Translations under genes and position numbers: made by a program | Part shown: positions 52,258 through 61,000 of the stretch, in pieces | Layout: each line of letters begins with the position of its first letter | Position numbering within the stretch: the stretch's first letter is position 1 | Assembly: GCA_040349255.1 (NCBI GenBank) | Contig: JBEQUE010000111.1 | Coordinates: 1-64,000 of the forward strand | DNA from: DATMER01 sp040349255 | GTDB lineage: Bacteria; Acidobacteriota; Thermoanaerobaculia; Multivoradales; UBA5704 | Direction of reading: 5' to 3' | Length of the DNA: 64,000 bases | Notes under the pieces: generated by a model | The model's database searches: none | Told to the model about the DNA's origin: nothing | The model's input: the letters and a program-made list of their open reading frames with translations, nothing else

Positions 52258-52800
52258 TCAGCTCGCCGAGAACCGGCCGGCGATCTCCCGGATCTGCGCC
52301 GCGTGCCGGGCCTCGTGGGCGCCGGCGAAGGCGATCCAGTGGTAGAGGTTGAGGGGGCCGAGGGCCGGGTGCGGGAGCGTGCGCTGGCTCAGGGCGAGTC
52401 CGTCGCCCGAAAGCACCGCGTCCCGGAAGGCGATCTTCGACTGCTCCAGAGCCTCCCAGGCCGCGTCCGCATCCATCTCGCCGCGCGGGCTGGACGCTTC
52501 GGAGGCCACCCGCGGGGTTCTACGGTCCAGGAGCGGGGCCATGTTGAACGAGTCGAGGACCGGGCTCGTCTCGCTCTCCGGCCCGACGCCTTCCTCCCGC
52601 GCCGCCGAGATCTGGGCCGCGAGGATCTGGGTCATGCGCCGCTGGACGACGACCAGGTGCTCCAGGATCTCCGCGACCGACCAGCGGCTGGGCTCCGGCC
52701 GCTGGCGGCGAAGGCCCGGAGGAACCTGGTCCACGGCGGCGCGCAGCTCCGCGCGCCGTGTGTCGAGATGATCGAGAAGCTCCCGGGTACGAGGATGCAT
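52258..52800 (-). CDS. DinB family protein (putative metal-dependent thiol transferase)
   Basis: A 180-aa four-helix DinB fold. WSVAEILEHLVVVQRRM holds the first His, and WIAFAGAHEARHAAQIREI the second and third, the usual metal-binding triad. Members include bacillithiol- or mycothiol-dependent transferases, but most are uncharacterised. The ATG is 7 nt after TAGACT on the minus strand. It is divergent from the next gene with only 48 bp between starts. Confidence 0.82.
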   Translation of the reverse strand: MHPRTRELLDHLDTRRAELRAAVDQVPPGLRRQRPEPSRWSVAEILEHLVVVQRRMTQILAAQISAAREEGVGPESETSPVLDSFNMAPLLDRRTPRVASEASSPRGEMDADAAWEALEQSKIAFRDAVLSGDGLALSQRTLPHPALGPLNLYHWIAFAGAHEARHAAQIREIAGRFSAS

Positions 52801-52807
52801 GAAAGGG

Positions 52808-52837
52808 AGTCTACTGCGACTCCGGGTCCGGTAGAAT
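52808..52837. promoter_or_regulatory. divergent -10 boxes of DinB and GW-repeat genes
   Basis: TAGACT on the minus strand (52813-52808) ends 7 nt from the DinB start. TAGAAT on the plus strand (52832-52837) ends 11 nt from the ATG at 52849. Neither start has a ribosome site. Confidence 0.4.
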
Positions 52838-52848
52838 CGAGCCAGCTT

Positions 52849-53463
52849 ATGGCCAGCGCGAAAAGCACGAACCTGATCAGCCTTCTGGCACTCCTGCTCC
52901 TGGTCGTCATCGTGGCGATCACGCCCGAGGCGCGGCAGATGGGCCAGCGGGCGGCCGACTGGATGGAGGGGGTGCGGCACGAGCGCGCCGAGATCCGGCG
53001 CCGCCGGGCGGAGCAGGAGGCCAAGGCGAAGGCCGAGGCCGAACGGGCCGAGGAGGCGGCCGCCACGGCCGCCGCAGCCGAGGCCACGCCGAGCGAGCCC
53101 CCGCCGCACCTGCACCTGGGGGAGGACGGCGAATACCATGCCGATCCCGGCTGGTCCTGGGTCAACCACGAGCCGGGCGACTACCGCGTCGAGTGGGTGC
53201 CTGGCATCCAGCACCCCGACAACCCTTCCGTCCTCTCTTCCGCCGAGCCGGACCAGTGGACCCCCGCCGCCGGCTACGAATGGGTCCTTGAGAAGGGGGT
53301 CAACGACCTGCGCGTCGCCTGGAAGCCCGGCAAGGCCCACTCCGTCTTCGGGCACGTCCTCGCCGCCGAGAAGGAGGGCGAATGGACGCCCGCTCCCGGC
53401 TGGGACTGGGCCAACGACGACCCGAACGACCTCACGGTCGTCGCCGGGGACGGCGGGAGCTGA
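52849..53463 (+). CDS. membrane-anchored protein with GW-type repeats, hypothetical
   Basis: A 204-aa protein of unknown function. One N-terminal helix (LISLLALLLLVVIVAI, ~9-25) is followed by an Arg/Glu/Ala-rich coiled coil (~30-80) and three degenerate repeats of ~40 residues: ADPGWSWVNHEPGDYRVEWVPG, TPAAGYEWVLEKGVNDLRVAWKPG and TPAPGWDWANDDPNDLTVV. It is probably a signal-anchored periplasmic or cytoplasmic-facing protein. I do not recognise the family. Confidence 0.65.
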   Translation: MASAKSTNLISLLALLLLVVIVAITPEARQMGQRAADWMEGVRHERAEIRRRRAEQEAKAKAEAERAEEAAATAAAAEATPSEPPPHLHLGEDGEYHADPGWSWVNHEPGDYRVEWVPGIQHPDNPSVLSSAEPDQWTPAAGYEWVLEKGVNDLRVAWKPGKAHSVFGHVLAAEKEGEWTPAPGWDWANDDPNDLTVVAGDGGS

Positions 53464-53466
53464 GCC

Positions 53467-54366
53467 TCAGGCCGCCCGGCGGACGATCTCGGCGCCCTGC
53501 GGCCAGCCGCCCTGGAGGAAGGTTTCGACCGCCGGGAAGAGTTCCTTGGGCCGCTCCAGGTAGGGGTGGTGGCCCGAGCGCTCGATGCCGAGGAAGCGCG
53601 CCTCCGGCGCGTAGGCCGCCCACTCCCGCGAGGCCTCCTCGGGCACCAGGTCGTCCAGCCCCTGGACCACGAGGAGCGGCATGCGCAGCCCCGGCAGGCG
53701 TGGACGGAAATCCCAGTCGCCCATGCTCGGCAGGATGTGGTCGAAGTAGACGCCGAGCGCGTGGCGCGGCCACTCGTTCGGGAAGGAGCAGACGTCGTCG
53801 AGCGGGAAGCGCACCAGGGCCGAGGTGTCGCCCATCATGGCCGGCAGCAGGAACCAGGTGAACCAGGCGCGGCAGAAGGCGACCGGGTCGCGCTCCTCCA
53901 GCCCCTCGCGCCGCAGCTCCTCCAGACGCGGGATGCCCGGCGGATGGACCAGCTCGTCGGTGCTCGGCAGCTCCTGCTTCCACTCGCCGGGCAGGCGGGG
54001 GGTGATCGGACAGACGAGCAGCAGGCGCTCGACCCGCTCCGGATGCTCCAGGGCGTAGGAGGCCGCGATCGCGGCGTGAAAGGAGGAGCCGAACAGGCTC
54101 ATCCGATCGAGACCGAAGAAGCGGCGTACCGCCTCCAGGTCGGCCATGTCCTCGGCGAGGCTGAGCTGCCGGGGATCGGCGACGCTCGACCGGCCCCGGC
54201 TGCGCGGGTCGTAGAGGATCAGGCGGCGCCCCTCGGCCAGCGGCAGGAGGGCGTCCGCCAGCCAGTTGGCGTTCGGGATGACGAGGGTGTCTTCGCCCTC
54301 ACCGAGCATCCGGTAGTAGAGCTGGAGGCCCGGCCGGACGAATACGAACCCTTCGCTGCTTTTCAT
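53467..54366 (-). CDS. alpha/beta hydrolase
   Basis: A 299-aa hydrolase. The nucleophile elbow is LFGSSFHAAIAAS (Ser in a GSSFH elbow, a variant of GxSxG). LYDPRSRGRS is the oxyanion/strand-4 region, LVVQGLDDLVP carries the catalytic Asp, and GIERSGHHPYLERP the His. This resembles proline iminopeptidase/haloperoxidase-like members. Substrate unknown. It converges on the GW-repeat gene with a 3-nt gap. Confidence 0.85.
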   Translation of the reverse strand: MKSSEGFVFVRPGLQLYYRMLGEGEDTLVIPNANWLADALLPLAEGRRLILYDPRSRGRSSVADPRQLSLAEDMADLEAVRRFFGLDRMSLFGSSFHAAIAASYALEHPERVERLLLVCPITPRLPGEWKQELPSTDELVHPPGIPRLEELRREGLEERDPVAFCRAWFTWFLLPAMMGDTSALVRFPLDDVCSFPNEWPRHALGVYFDHILPSMGDWDFRPRLPGLRMPLLVVQGLDDLVPEEASREWAAYAPEARFLGIERSGHHPYLERPKELFPAVETFLQGGWPQGAEIVRRAA

Positions 54367-54426
54367 GACTCGCGCGCCACGCCCCGGAAGCGTCAGGGGT
54401 CAGTAGAGCGCAAGTCTACTACACGC

Positions 54427-54732
54427 CTAATGGCTCCCCTTGGCTCTTATCGCCTTCACCAGCTCGGCCTTCTTCATCTTGCTCCGGCCGGGGATCTTCA
54501 GCTCGCTCGCGCGGTTGCGGAGCTCGGCGGCGGTGCGGCCTTCCAGGCCGCGGTTCGGATTGCCGGTGCCCTGGGTCGTCTTGTTCGGGGTGCGGCCTTC
54601 CTCGCGGCGCTCCTTGTTCACGGTCCGGGCCGCGACTTCCTTGGCCCGCTTCTCCGACATTCCGCGGTCCTCGGAGCTCTCCTTGATGTGCTCGTACTGG
54701 CGTTCGTCCTTGTCGCTCCAGGCTTGAGGCAT
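54427..54732 (-). CDS. small basic protein with Rho-N-like C-terminus (plasmid stabilization-like)
   Basis: A 101-aa basic protein: MPQAWSDKDERQYEHIKES, then GMSEKRAKEVAARTVNKERREEGRTPN, then RTAAELRNRASELKIPGRSKMKKAELVKAIR, which is a Rho-N/SAP-like nucleic-acid-binding helix pair. Proteins of this type are often labelled plasmid stabilization proteins without firm evidence. The start has AAGGAG upstream; an ATG 12 codons earlier falls inside the ribosome site of this one. Confidence 0.78.
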   Translation of the reverse strand: MPQAWSDKDERQYEHIKESSEDRGMSEKRAKEVAARTVNKERREEGRTPNKTTQGTGNPNRGLEGRTAAELRNRASELKIPGRSKMKKAELVKAIRAKGSH

Positions 54733-54754
54733 GACGTGTCTCCTTTCTCGGGAG

Positions 54755-55519
54755 TCAGACGGTTGCAAGCTCCCGGTCCCCCACCTCCATCTCGAAGAGG
54801 CGGAAGGCCGGACGTTCGGGATAGGAGCTCCTCAGCAGTTGGACGGATACGTTGTAGACCGGGATGCCGGTCGAGGTCTTCCCTTCCGGGTGTCCCCGGT
54901 GGGCGTGGCCGTGGAAGACCACGTCGCAGCGGAAGCGGTTGATGGGCTCCTCCAGCCGGCTCGATCCCAGGAAGGCGAAGATCTCGGGCGGCTCGCCCTC
55001 GACGGTCTCCTGGACCGGCGAGTAGTGGAGAACGGCGACCCGCGGGATCCGCCGCAGGCGGGCGAGCGCCGCTTCGAGCTTCAGCGCCTCGTCGAGCGCC
55101 TCGCGCACGAAGTCCTTGATGATCTGCTCGCCCCAGGGGCCGAGAGCGCGCTTGCCGAAGCCGCCGCAGAACCCCTTGAGGCCCGCGAACCCCACGCCCG
55201 CCACCTCGACCGCGTCGCCGTCGAGCATGCGGATGCCGGAGTCGCCCAGGATGCGCCGGATCTCATCCTGTCTGCCGCTCTCGAAGTCGTGGTTGCCCAG
55301 CACGCCGATCACCGGGATGCTCACCGAGCTGTGGATCTCGCGCGCCAGGCCCTGCGCCTCCTCGGGCAGGCCGTGGTCGGTCAGGTCGCCGCACAGCACG
55401 AGCACGTCCGCGTCACGGCCGGCCCGGACCAGCATGTCCCGCAGGGAGGGATCGAGCGCCTGGGCGTAGTGGAGGTCTCCCACCGCCGCGATCCTCACCA
55501 TTCCGTTCTTCGGTTCCAT
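54755..55519 (-). CDS. metallophosphoesterase
   Basis: A 254-aa calcineurin-like phosphoesterase with the five usual motifs: GDLHYAQ, LCGDLTDHG, GNHDFE, VLHYSP and VFHGHAHRG. A dinuclear metal site is therefore intact. The substrate is unknown (phosphodiester or nucleotide). Start at ATG with AGGAGG 9-14 nt upstream; a second ATG six codons later (MVRIAAVGD) is possible. It lies 22 nt upstream of the small basic protein gene on the same strand. Confidence 0.9.
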   Translation of the reverse strand: MEPKNGMVRIAAVGDLHYAQALDPSLRDMLVRAGRDADVLVLCGDLTDHGLPEEAQGLAREIHSSVSIPVIGVLGNHDFESGRQDEIRRILGDSGIRMLDGDAVEVAGVGFAGLKGFCGGFGKRALGPWGEQIIKDFVREALDEALKLEAALARLRRIPRVAVLHYSPVQETVEGEPPEIFAFLGSSRLEEPINRFRCDVVFHGHAHRGHPEGKTSTGIPVYNVSVQLLRSSYPERPAFRLFEMEVGDRELATV

Positions 55520-55601
55520 TCCGTCCCGTCCTCCTGCCCGGAGCCTTCAGCACGCACCGTGCCAGACCGGTTCTGGTACGGACCTTGCTGTCAGCGAGGC
55601 C

Positions 55602-56450
55602 ATGATCGCGAAGACCGAAACACCCAACCCTGGAATCGCACCCGAGACGCTCGATTTCTATCGCCGGGTGATGATCGCGCTCCAGAAGGCCCGGGTCCCG
55701 TTCCTGGTGGGCGGCGCCTACGCGTTCGCCCGCTATACCGGGATCGTCCGCCATACCAAGGACTTCGACATCTTCGTCCACCCGCGCGACTTCGACCGCA
55801 CGCTGGACGAGCTCGGGCGCGGCGCCGGCTGCCAGGTCGAGCGCCCGTTCCCGCACTGGCTGGGCAAGGGGTACTGCGGGCACGACTTCGTGGACGTGAT
55901 CTTCAGCTCGGGCAACGGCATCGCCCGGGTGGACGACCTGTGGTTCGAGCGCGCGGTGGACGAGGAGGTGCTCGGCATCCCGGCCCGGCTCTGCCCGGCC
56001 GAGGAGATGATCTGGTCGAAGTCGTTCATCCTCGAGCGCGAGCGCTACGACGGCGGCGACGTGGCCCACATCCTGCGCGCCCGGGCGGAGGAGATCGACT
56101 GGGACCGCCTGCTGGCGCGCTTCGGCCCCACCCACGGGCCGGTGCTGCTCACGCACCTGATCCTCTTCCGCTACATCTATCCGGGGGAGGCCGATCGCAT
56201 CCCGGCCCGGGTGATGGACGAGCTGGTCCGCCGGATGCGGGAAGGCCATTCCGAGGGTGCCGCGGAGCGCCTCTGCCGCGGCACGATCCTCTCCCGCTCG
56301 CAATACCTGGTGGACGTCGAGCACTGGGGCTACCGGGACGCCCGGCTGGAGCCCGTCGGCCCGATGACGAAGGAGGAGTTGGCGATCTGGACCCGGGCTG
56401 CCGACGAGGAGGTCGGCCGCCCCTACACGGATGTCGAGGAGGTGCGGTAG
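55602..56450 (+). CDS. nucleotidyltransferase-fold protein
   Basis: A 282-aa protein with a minimal nucleotidyltransferase motif: VGGAYAFARYTG, then RHTKDFDIFVHP (GG...DxD), followed by DVIFSSGNG and a helical C-terminal half. It resembles NTase-fold proteins annotated as DUF6036/AbiEii-like, but no partner toxin or antitoxin is beside it. The role is uncertain. GAGG lies just before the ATG. Confidence 0.7.
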   Translation: MIAKTETPNPGIAPETLDFYRRVMIALQKARVPFLVGGAYAFARYTGIVRHTKDFDIFVHPRDFDRTLDELGRGAGCQVERPFPHWLGKGYCGHDFVDVIFSSGNGIARVDDLWFERAVDEEVLGIPARLCPAEEMIWSKSFILERERYDGGDVAHILRARAEEIDWDRLLARFGPTHGPVLLTHLILFRYIYPGEADRIPARVMDELVRRMREGHSEGAAERLCRGTILSRSQYLVDVEHWGYRDARLEPVGPMTKEELAIWTRAADEEVGRPYTDVEEVR

Positions 56451-56454
56451 GGGC

Positions 56455-56889
56455 TCATCCCTCCTTCGGCTCCCAGTCGGGCGGGGCCATGTCGAAGCTG
56501 GTGAACCGGAAGGCGGGCGCCACGGTGCAGCCGACCAGCCCCCACTCGCCGGCTCCGGGGGCCAGCCGGGCGGTCTGCCAGACCCCGGCCTCCACCACGA
56601 CCTGGGGCACCTCGCCCGCGGCGATGTCCGGACCGAGGCGGACGACGGTGCGCCCGTGGCCGGGCGAGGTCGTCAGCTCGAACGGCGCGCCGGCGTAGTA
56701 ATGCCAGACCTCGGCCGCGTTCTGCATCCGGTGCCAGGCGGAGACGTCGCCCTGGCGCAGCAGGAAGTAGATCGCCGTGCTCGCGGGCTCCCGGAAGGTC
56801 TCCCGGTAGAAGCCGCCCTCGGGGTGGGGCTTGAGGCCGAGGAGGTGGATGACCTCCTCGGCCGTTATCCCCTTCCTTGGGCCGTTCAC
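56455..56889 (-). CDS. cupin (DUF985 family)
   Basis: A 144-aa single-domain cupin: LLGLKPHPEGGFYRETFREP, then TAIYFLLRQGDVSAWHRMQNAAEVWHYYAG with the His residues of motif 1, and FRFTSFDMAPPDW at the end. These cupin_5 proteins are small and poorly characterised. The GTG overlaps the stop of the SIMPL gene (GTGA), so the two are coupled. Confidence 0.85.
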   Translation of the reverse strand: MNGPRKGITAEEVIHLLGLKPHPEGGFYRETFREPASTAIYFLLRQGDVSAWHRMQNAAEVWHYYAGAPFELTTSPGHGRTVVRLGPDIAAGEVPQVVVEAGVWQTARLAPGAGEWGLVGCTVAPAFRFTSFDMAPPDWEPKEG

Positions 56890-57626
56890 GGGCAGCCCTG
56901 CGCCGGACAGGGTTCGATCCGGTAGCGCAGGGTGAGGTTGGCATCGACGCCGACCTGGCCGTCGGAGACCGGCGCATCGGCGGACATTGCGGCCATGGAC
57001 TCCATGGCCATGCGGCGCATCGGGGTGTAGACGGTCACGCCGCCCTCGACGACCTCGACGATCTCCGCCAGCCGGACGTTGAGCGCCTTGGCGAGCGCGG
57101 CGGCCTTGGAGCGCGCCCCGGCGGCGGCCTTGGCGAGGGCGGCGGAGCGGGCGGTCTCGTCGTTCTGGAGACCGAAGACCACGCCGTCGAGCCGGTTGGC
57201 CCCGGCGGCGAGCCCGACGTCCACGACCTGCCCGACCTGCTCCATCCTGGTCAGCCGGACGGAGACCACGTTCGAGGCCTGGTAGCCCACGATGCGCGGC
57301 TCGCCGCCGGCCTCGGGCGAGCTCTGGGCATAGACCGGACCCAGGTTGAGCTCCGAGGTCTGGACCTCCTTGTCGGGGATGCCGAGCGTGCGGACGGCGG
57401 CGAGGATCGCGTTGGCGGTCTGGTTGACCTGCTGCATGACGGCCCGGGCGGTGGGGGCCTGGGCCAGGACGCCGAGGCGGACGGTGGCCTCGTCGGGATT
57501 GACACGGGAGCTGCCGCTGCCCTGGACGCTCAGAACCGGGACGACTGGTTCCCCGGCGGAGGTCTGGGCCGACAGCGGGACGGCCAGGGCGAGGGCGGCG
57601 GCAAGGGCTATGGTGGTGTGTTTCAT
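56886..57626 (-). CDS. SIMPL domain (DUF541) exported protein
   Basis: A 246-aa exported protein with a signal peptide (TTIALAAALALAVPLSAQ) and a SIMPL domain: VQGSGSSRVNPDEATVRLGV, VQTSELNLGPVY, GYQASNVVSVRL, and VEVVEGGVTVYTPMRRM at the end. Related E. coli YggE lowers oxidative stress; the mechanism is unclear. AAAGGAGG ribosome site. The cupin gene is coupled downstream. Confidence 0.9.
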   Translation of the reverse strand: MKHTTIALAAALALAVPLSAQTSAGEPVVPVLSVQGSGSSRVNPDEATVRLGVLAQAPTARAVMQQVNQTANAILAAVRTLGIPDKEVQTSELNLGPVYAQSSPEAGGEPRIVGYQASNVVSVRLTRMEQVGQVVDVGLAAGANRLDGVVFGLQNDETARSAALAKAAAGARSKAAALAKALNVRLAEIVEVVEGGVTVYTPMRRMAMESMAAMSADAPVSDGQVGVDANLTLRYRIEPCPAQGCP

Positions 57627-57664
57627 CCACGCCTCCTTTCCGCGCCCCAGTATATGAGCGGGAA

Positions 57665-57701
57665 GACCCCCGGTGGCGCCTTCCGGCGCTCACCGGGGGT
57701 C
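57665..57701 (-). terminator. strong hairpin between SIMPL and small membrane protein genes
   Basis: GACCCCCGGTG and CACCGGGGGTC form an 11-bp stem, with a second inner stem (GCGCC/GGCGC) in the loop. It lies 23 nt after the stop of the 57724 gene on the minus strand. There is no clear U-run, so it may be a factor-dependent terminator or an mRNA stabiliser. Confidence 0.5.
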
Positions 57702-57723
57702 CGGGGCGTTCGCGGCCGGCGCG

Positions 57724-57984
57724 TCAGGGCGGCGGCGGCTCGTGTCCGTCCACCGGCCTCTTGTCGCTCGGCGACGACATCATCATCAGGCGGCAGACCA
57801 CATAACCGCCCAGCAGGGCCGCGAGGATGATGAGGAGCGCCGCGAGGTCGCAGCGGCCGAAGTAAATGACGACCAGGGCTGCAATGTCGAACACCAAGGC
57901 GCCGATCGCTGCGCCTTTCGGCGGGAGCGGCTTGGGCGGCGGCACTTCGTGGCCGGGCACCCCTGTCTTGTCCAGGTCCGGCAT
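57724..57984 (-). CDS. small membrane protein, hypothetical
   Basis: An 86-aa protein with two adjacent membrane helices (GALVFDIAALVVIYFG and LAALLIILAALLGGYVVCRLM, ~27-67) and Pro-rich ends (EVPPPKPLPPKG, GHEPPPP). No family is recognised. AGGGGGGATC upstream of the ATG is a plausible ribosome site. It stands alone. Confidence 0.6.
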   Translation of the reverse strand: MPDLDKTGVPGHEVPPPKPLPPKGAAIGALVFDIAALVVIYFGRCDLAALLIILAALLGGYVVCRLMMMSSPSDKRPVDGHEPPPP

Positions 57985-58056
57985 TCTGATCCCCCCTTCG
58001 AAGAAAAACTACGTTGAACGGGACGGCTGAAGACGCTTGGCCGGGCGTCTGCATCG

Positions 58057-61000
58057 TCATTGGCGCGCAACCACCGGATCTGTTACCGGCGGATGGCCTC
58101 CGGGCTGTCCGATCAGGATGAACGGCGCCCAGTAGGAGGGGTGGGCGAAGCGGCCCCCCCGGATCAGCTCCAGCTTCGAGAGCCGCAGCGCCTCGGCCTT
58201 GTCGTCGTCGTTCCCGAGGTGCTGGTAGAAGCGGACCATCAGGTCCGCCGTGGAGGTGTCCGCCACCCGCCAGAGGCTGACCACCACGCTGGCCGCCCCG
58301 GCGTAGAGGAGCGCCCGGGTCACGCCGAGGAGTCCCTCGCCGCTGACGTTCATGCCGAGGCCCGTGTCGCAGGCCGAGAGGACCACCAGGTCGGCGTCCA
58401 GTTGCAGGTTGAAGATCTCGTAGACCTGCAGCAGCCCGTCCTGGCCCGCGTCGCCGCCGAGCGACAGCACCAGGCCGGAGAGCTCCGGTTTCGTCTCGTC
58501 GGTGAAGCCGTGGACCGCGAAGTGGATCCGCCAGGCGTCCCGGAGGTAGGGGTTGTCCTTGACGCGCTCCTCGGAGGCCTGCGGCCCGAGATAGAGCTGG
58601 ACCCGGTCGGCGGGGAAGAGCCGGGCGATGCCGAGCACCTCGTTGCGGGACTCGGGGAGCGGCTGCGGGTGCGGCAGGCCGGCCCTCTGGAGGACCCGGC
58701 TCAGAGAGCCTTCCTCGGACGTGGCCGGAGCCGGCTGCGGCGCGGCCGGAAGGGCGCCGTAGTCGGGGTCTCCGAACCCCAGGAAGAGCTTGGAGCCCGG
58801 CGGGCGCGAGGCCACGGGCCGGGGCTCGCCGAGCTCCGCCAGCACGCTCGCGGACGGCACGTAGGTCACCGACCGGTCGAGGATCAGGTAGGGGAGATGG
58901 TCGTACAGGCCCCTGCCGGCCGGGGCCGGGGCTGTGAGGAGCGCCTCGAAGCTGAGCAGCAGAAGCGGGCCGTCGGGCGCCACGATGAGGTGGGGCTTGT
59001 CGCGCAGCAGGGGCTCGGCGGGCTGGATCAGCGACTGGTAGAGGCTCCAGGCCCCGGCGACGTAGCGGCCGTAGAGGCGGCGTCCCGACTCGGCCAGGGT
59101 CTGGCGCAGGTCCTCGACCGAGCGGGCGAGCTCCGGGCCGGATGGCAGGGGGTAGGCGGAGAGCCCCTGGCGGGTCACCACGAAGAGGAAGGAGCGCTCC
59201 TGGCCGACCGAGTACTCCAGCAGCGCGGTGTGGTCGTCGAGGAGCTGCTGGATGCGCTCGAGCTGCAGGGGCAGAGGGTGGCTGACGGCCGCGTAGTGCG
59301 GGTGCTCGCGCCGGATCTGCCATTCGAGCCGCTCCCTCTCCTCCTCGGACCGGTCCAGCTCGGCCTCGATCGGGGCGGTCCCGGTGCTTCCCGGGCTGCG
59401 GCCCGACAGATCCTCGATGATCCGGCTCTGCAGCCAGGTGATGCGCTGGGCGATCTCGGTCTCCCGCTGCTTGAGCTCGGGCGCGATGCCCTGGCGCACG
59501 TCGATGCGGCCCTCGGCCAGGAGGTCGAGCAGGGCGCGGGCCCGGGCGCGCTCGCTGGCGGCGAGGGCGACGGCCAGATGGCCCGCGCCCGGCTCCTCCT
59601 TTTCCATCCGCATCTGCAGGTCGACGTAGAAGTCGAAGTAGTCGCGGCGCGAGGCGAAGAAGGAGGCGCGCAGGCGCTGGCCCGCCACCTTGGGGCGGAC
59701 CGACTCGACGATGCGCATCGCCTCCTCGATGGCGTGGGCCGCGGCCGGCAGGTTGCCGCGGTCGCGCTCCAGGCGGGCGATCGCGGACTGGGCGACGGCC
59801 TCGGTGATGAGAGTCTTTCTCCGGCGGCACAGGTCGAGGGCCTGCTGAAACATCCCGGCGGCCCGGTCCGCGTCCGAGAGCGCCTGCCAGGCCCGGCCGA
59901 GCTCCAGGAGCGCGTTGATCTCTCCGAGAGAGTTGTCCGCCTGCCGGAAGAGGACCAGGGCTTCCTCCAGGGCGCTCACCGCCTCCCGGGGCTGGGCCAG
60001 GGCGATCTGCGCCCGGCCCACGCCCTGCAGGGCGAGCGCCTGGCTGGCGAGGTTGCCGCTCTCCCGGGACGCCTCCAGGGCGAGGTTGAAGTTCTGCAGG
60101 GCGGCCCGGGCCTTCCCCTGCAGCTCGTAGATCCAGCCGATGTCCCAGAGGGCGTAGATCTCCCAGGAGCGGTTCTTGATCGCCTGGTGGAGCTCGAGCG
60201 CCTGGGTGTAGAACTCCAGGGCGCGTTCCTGGTCTCCGAGATAGAGAGCCGTCGTGCCCAGGTTCGAGAGCACCTGCCCCTCCTGGGCGCGCTCGCCCAC
60301 GAGCCGGTAGAGATCGAGGGCCTCGTTGTACAGCTCCAGCGCCCTCTGCAGCTCGCCCCGCCGCAGGTAGAGGGCGGCCATGTGCTGGAGGACATTGGCC
60401 TCGTCGTGGCGGTCCCCGAGCCGGTGGCTGAAGTCCAGCGCCTGGCGCAGGAGATCGAGAGCGCCGTCCTGGTCCCCCCGGTCGAGCCAGGCGCGGGCGA
60501 TGCCGGTCAGGATGAGGGCCTGGTCCTCTCCGCCGTTCGCGCGGCGCAGCTCCAGGGCGCGGTTGAGGTAGGCGAGAGAGGCGTCGGTCTCTCCCCGCTG
60601 GAGATGAAAGGCTCCCAGGTTGTAGAGGATCGTGCCGAGCTCCTGGACATCGCCCAGCTTCTCCCAGAGCCGCAGGCCTTCTTCATAGAGCTGGAGCGCC
60701 TTCGGCTCGTCCCCCGTGCGGTTGTAGGCCACCGCGAGATTGTTGATGGTATAGGCCTCTCCCCGGCGGTTCCCGGACTCCCGGGCGAGCGCCAGGGCGC
60801 GCTCGTAAATGGCGATCGCGGCCTCCGTCTCCCCCAGGGAGCGGAGGACCGCGCCGGTCCGGTCCATGAGGTCCACCTGCAGGGCGGGGTCGCCGGACTC
60901 CTGCGCCGCGGCGGTCGCCGTCTCGAACAGGGTCAGGGCCTTGCGCTTCGACGCCACGTCCTCCAGGGCCACCAGGTGGTCCGCCTTCCAGCCGTCCCTC

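Noticed and set aside
49681..53463. 1260-aa plus-strand ORF across the permease, DedA and DinB region
   Set aside because: Only the C-terminal 204 residues have a start signal and sensible composition; the rest overlaps three well-supported genes.
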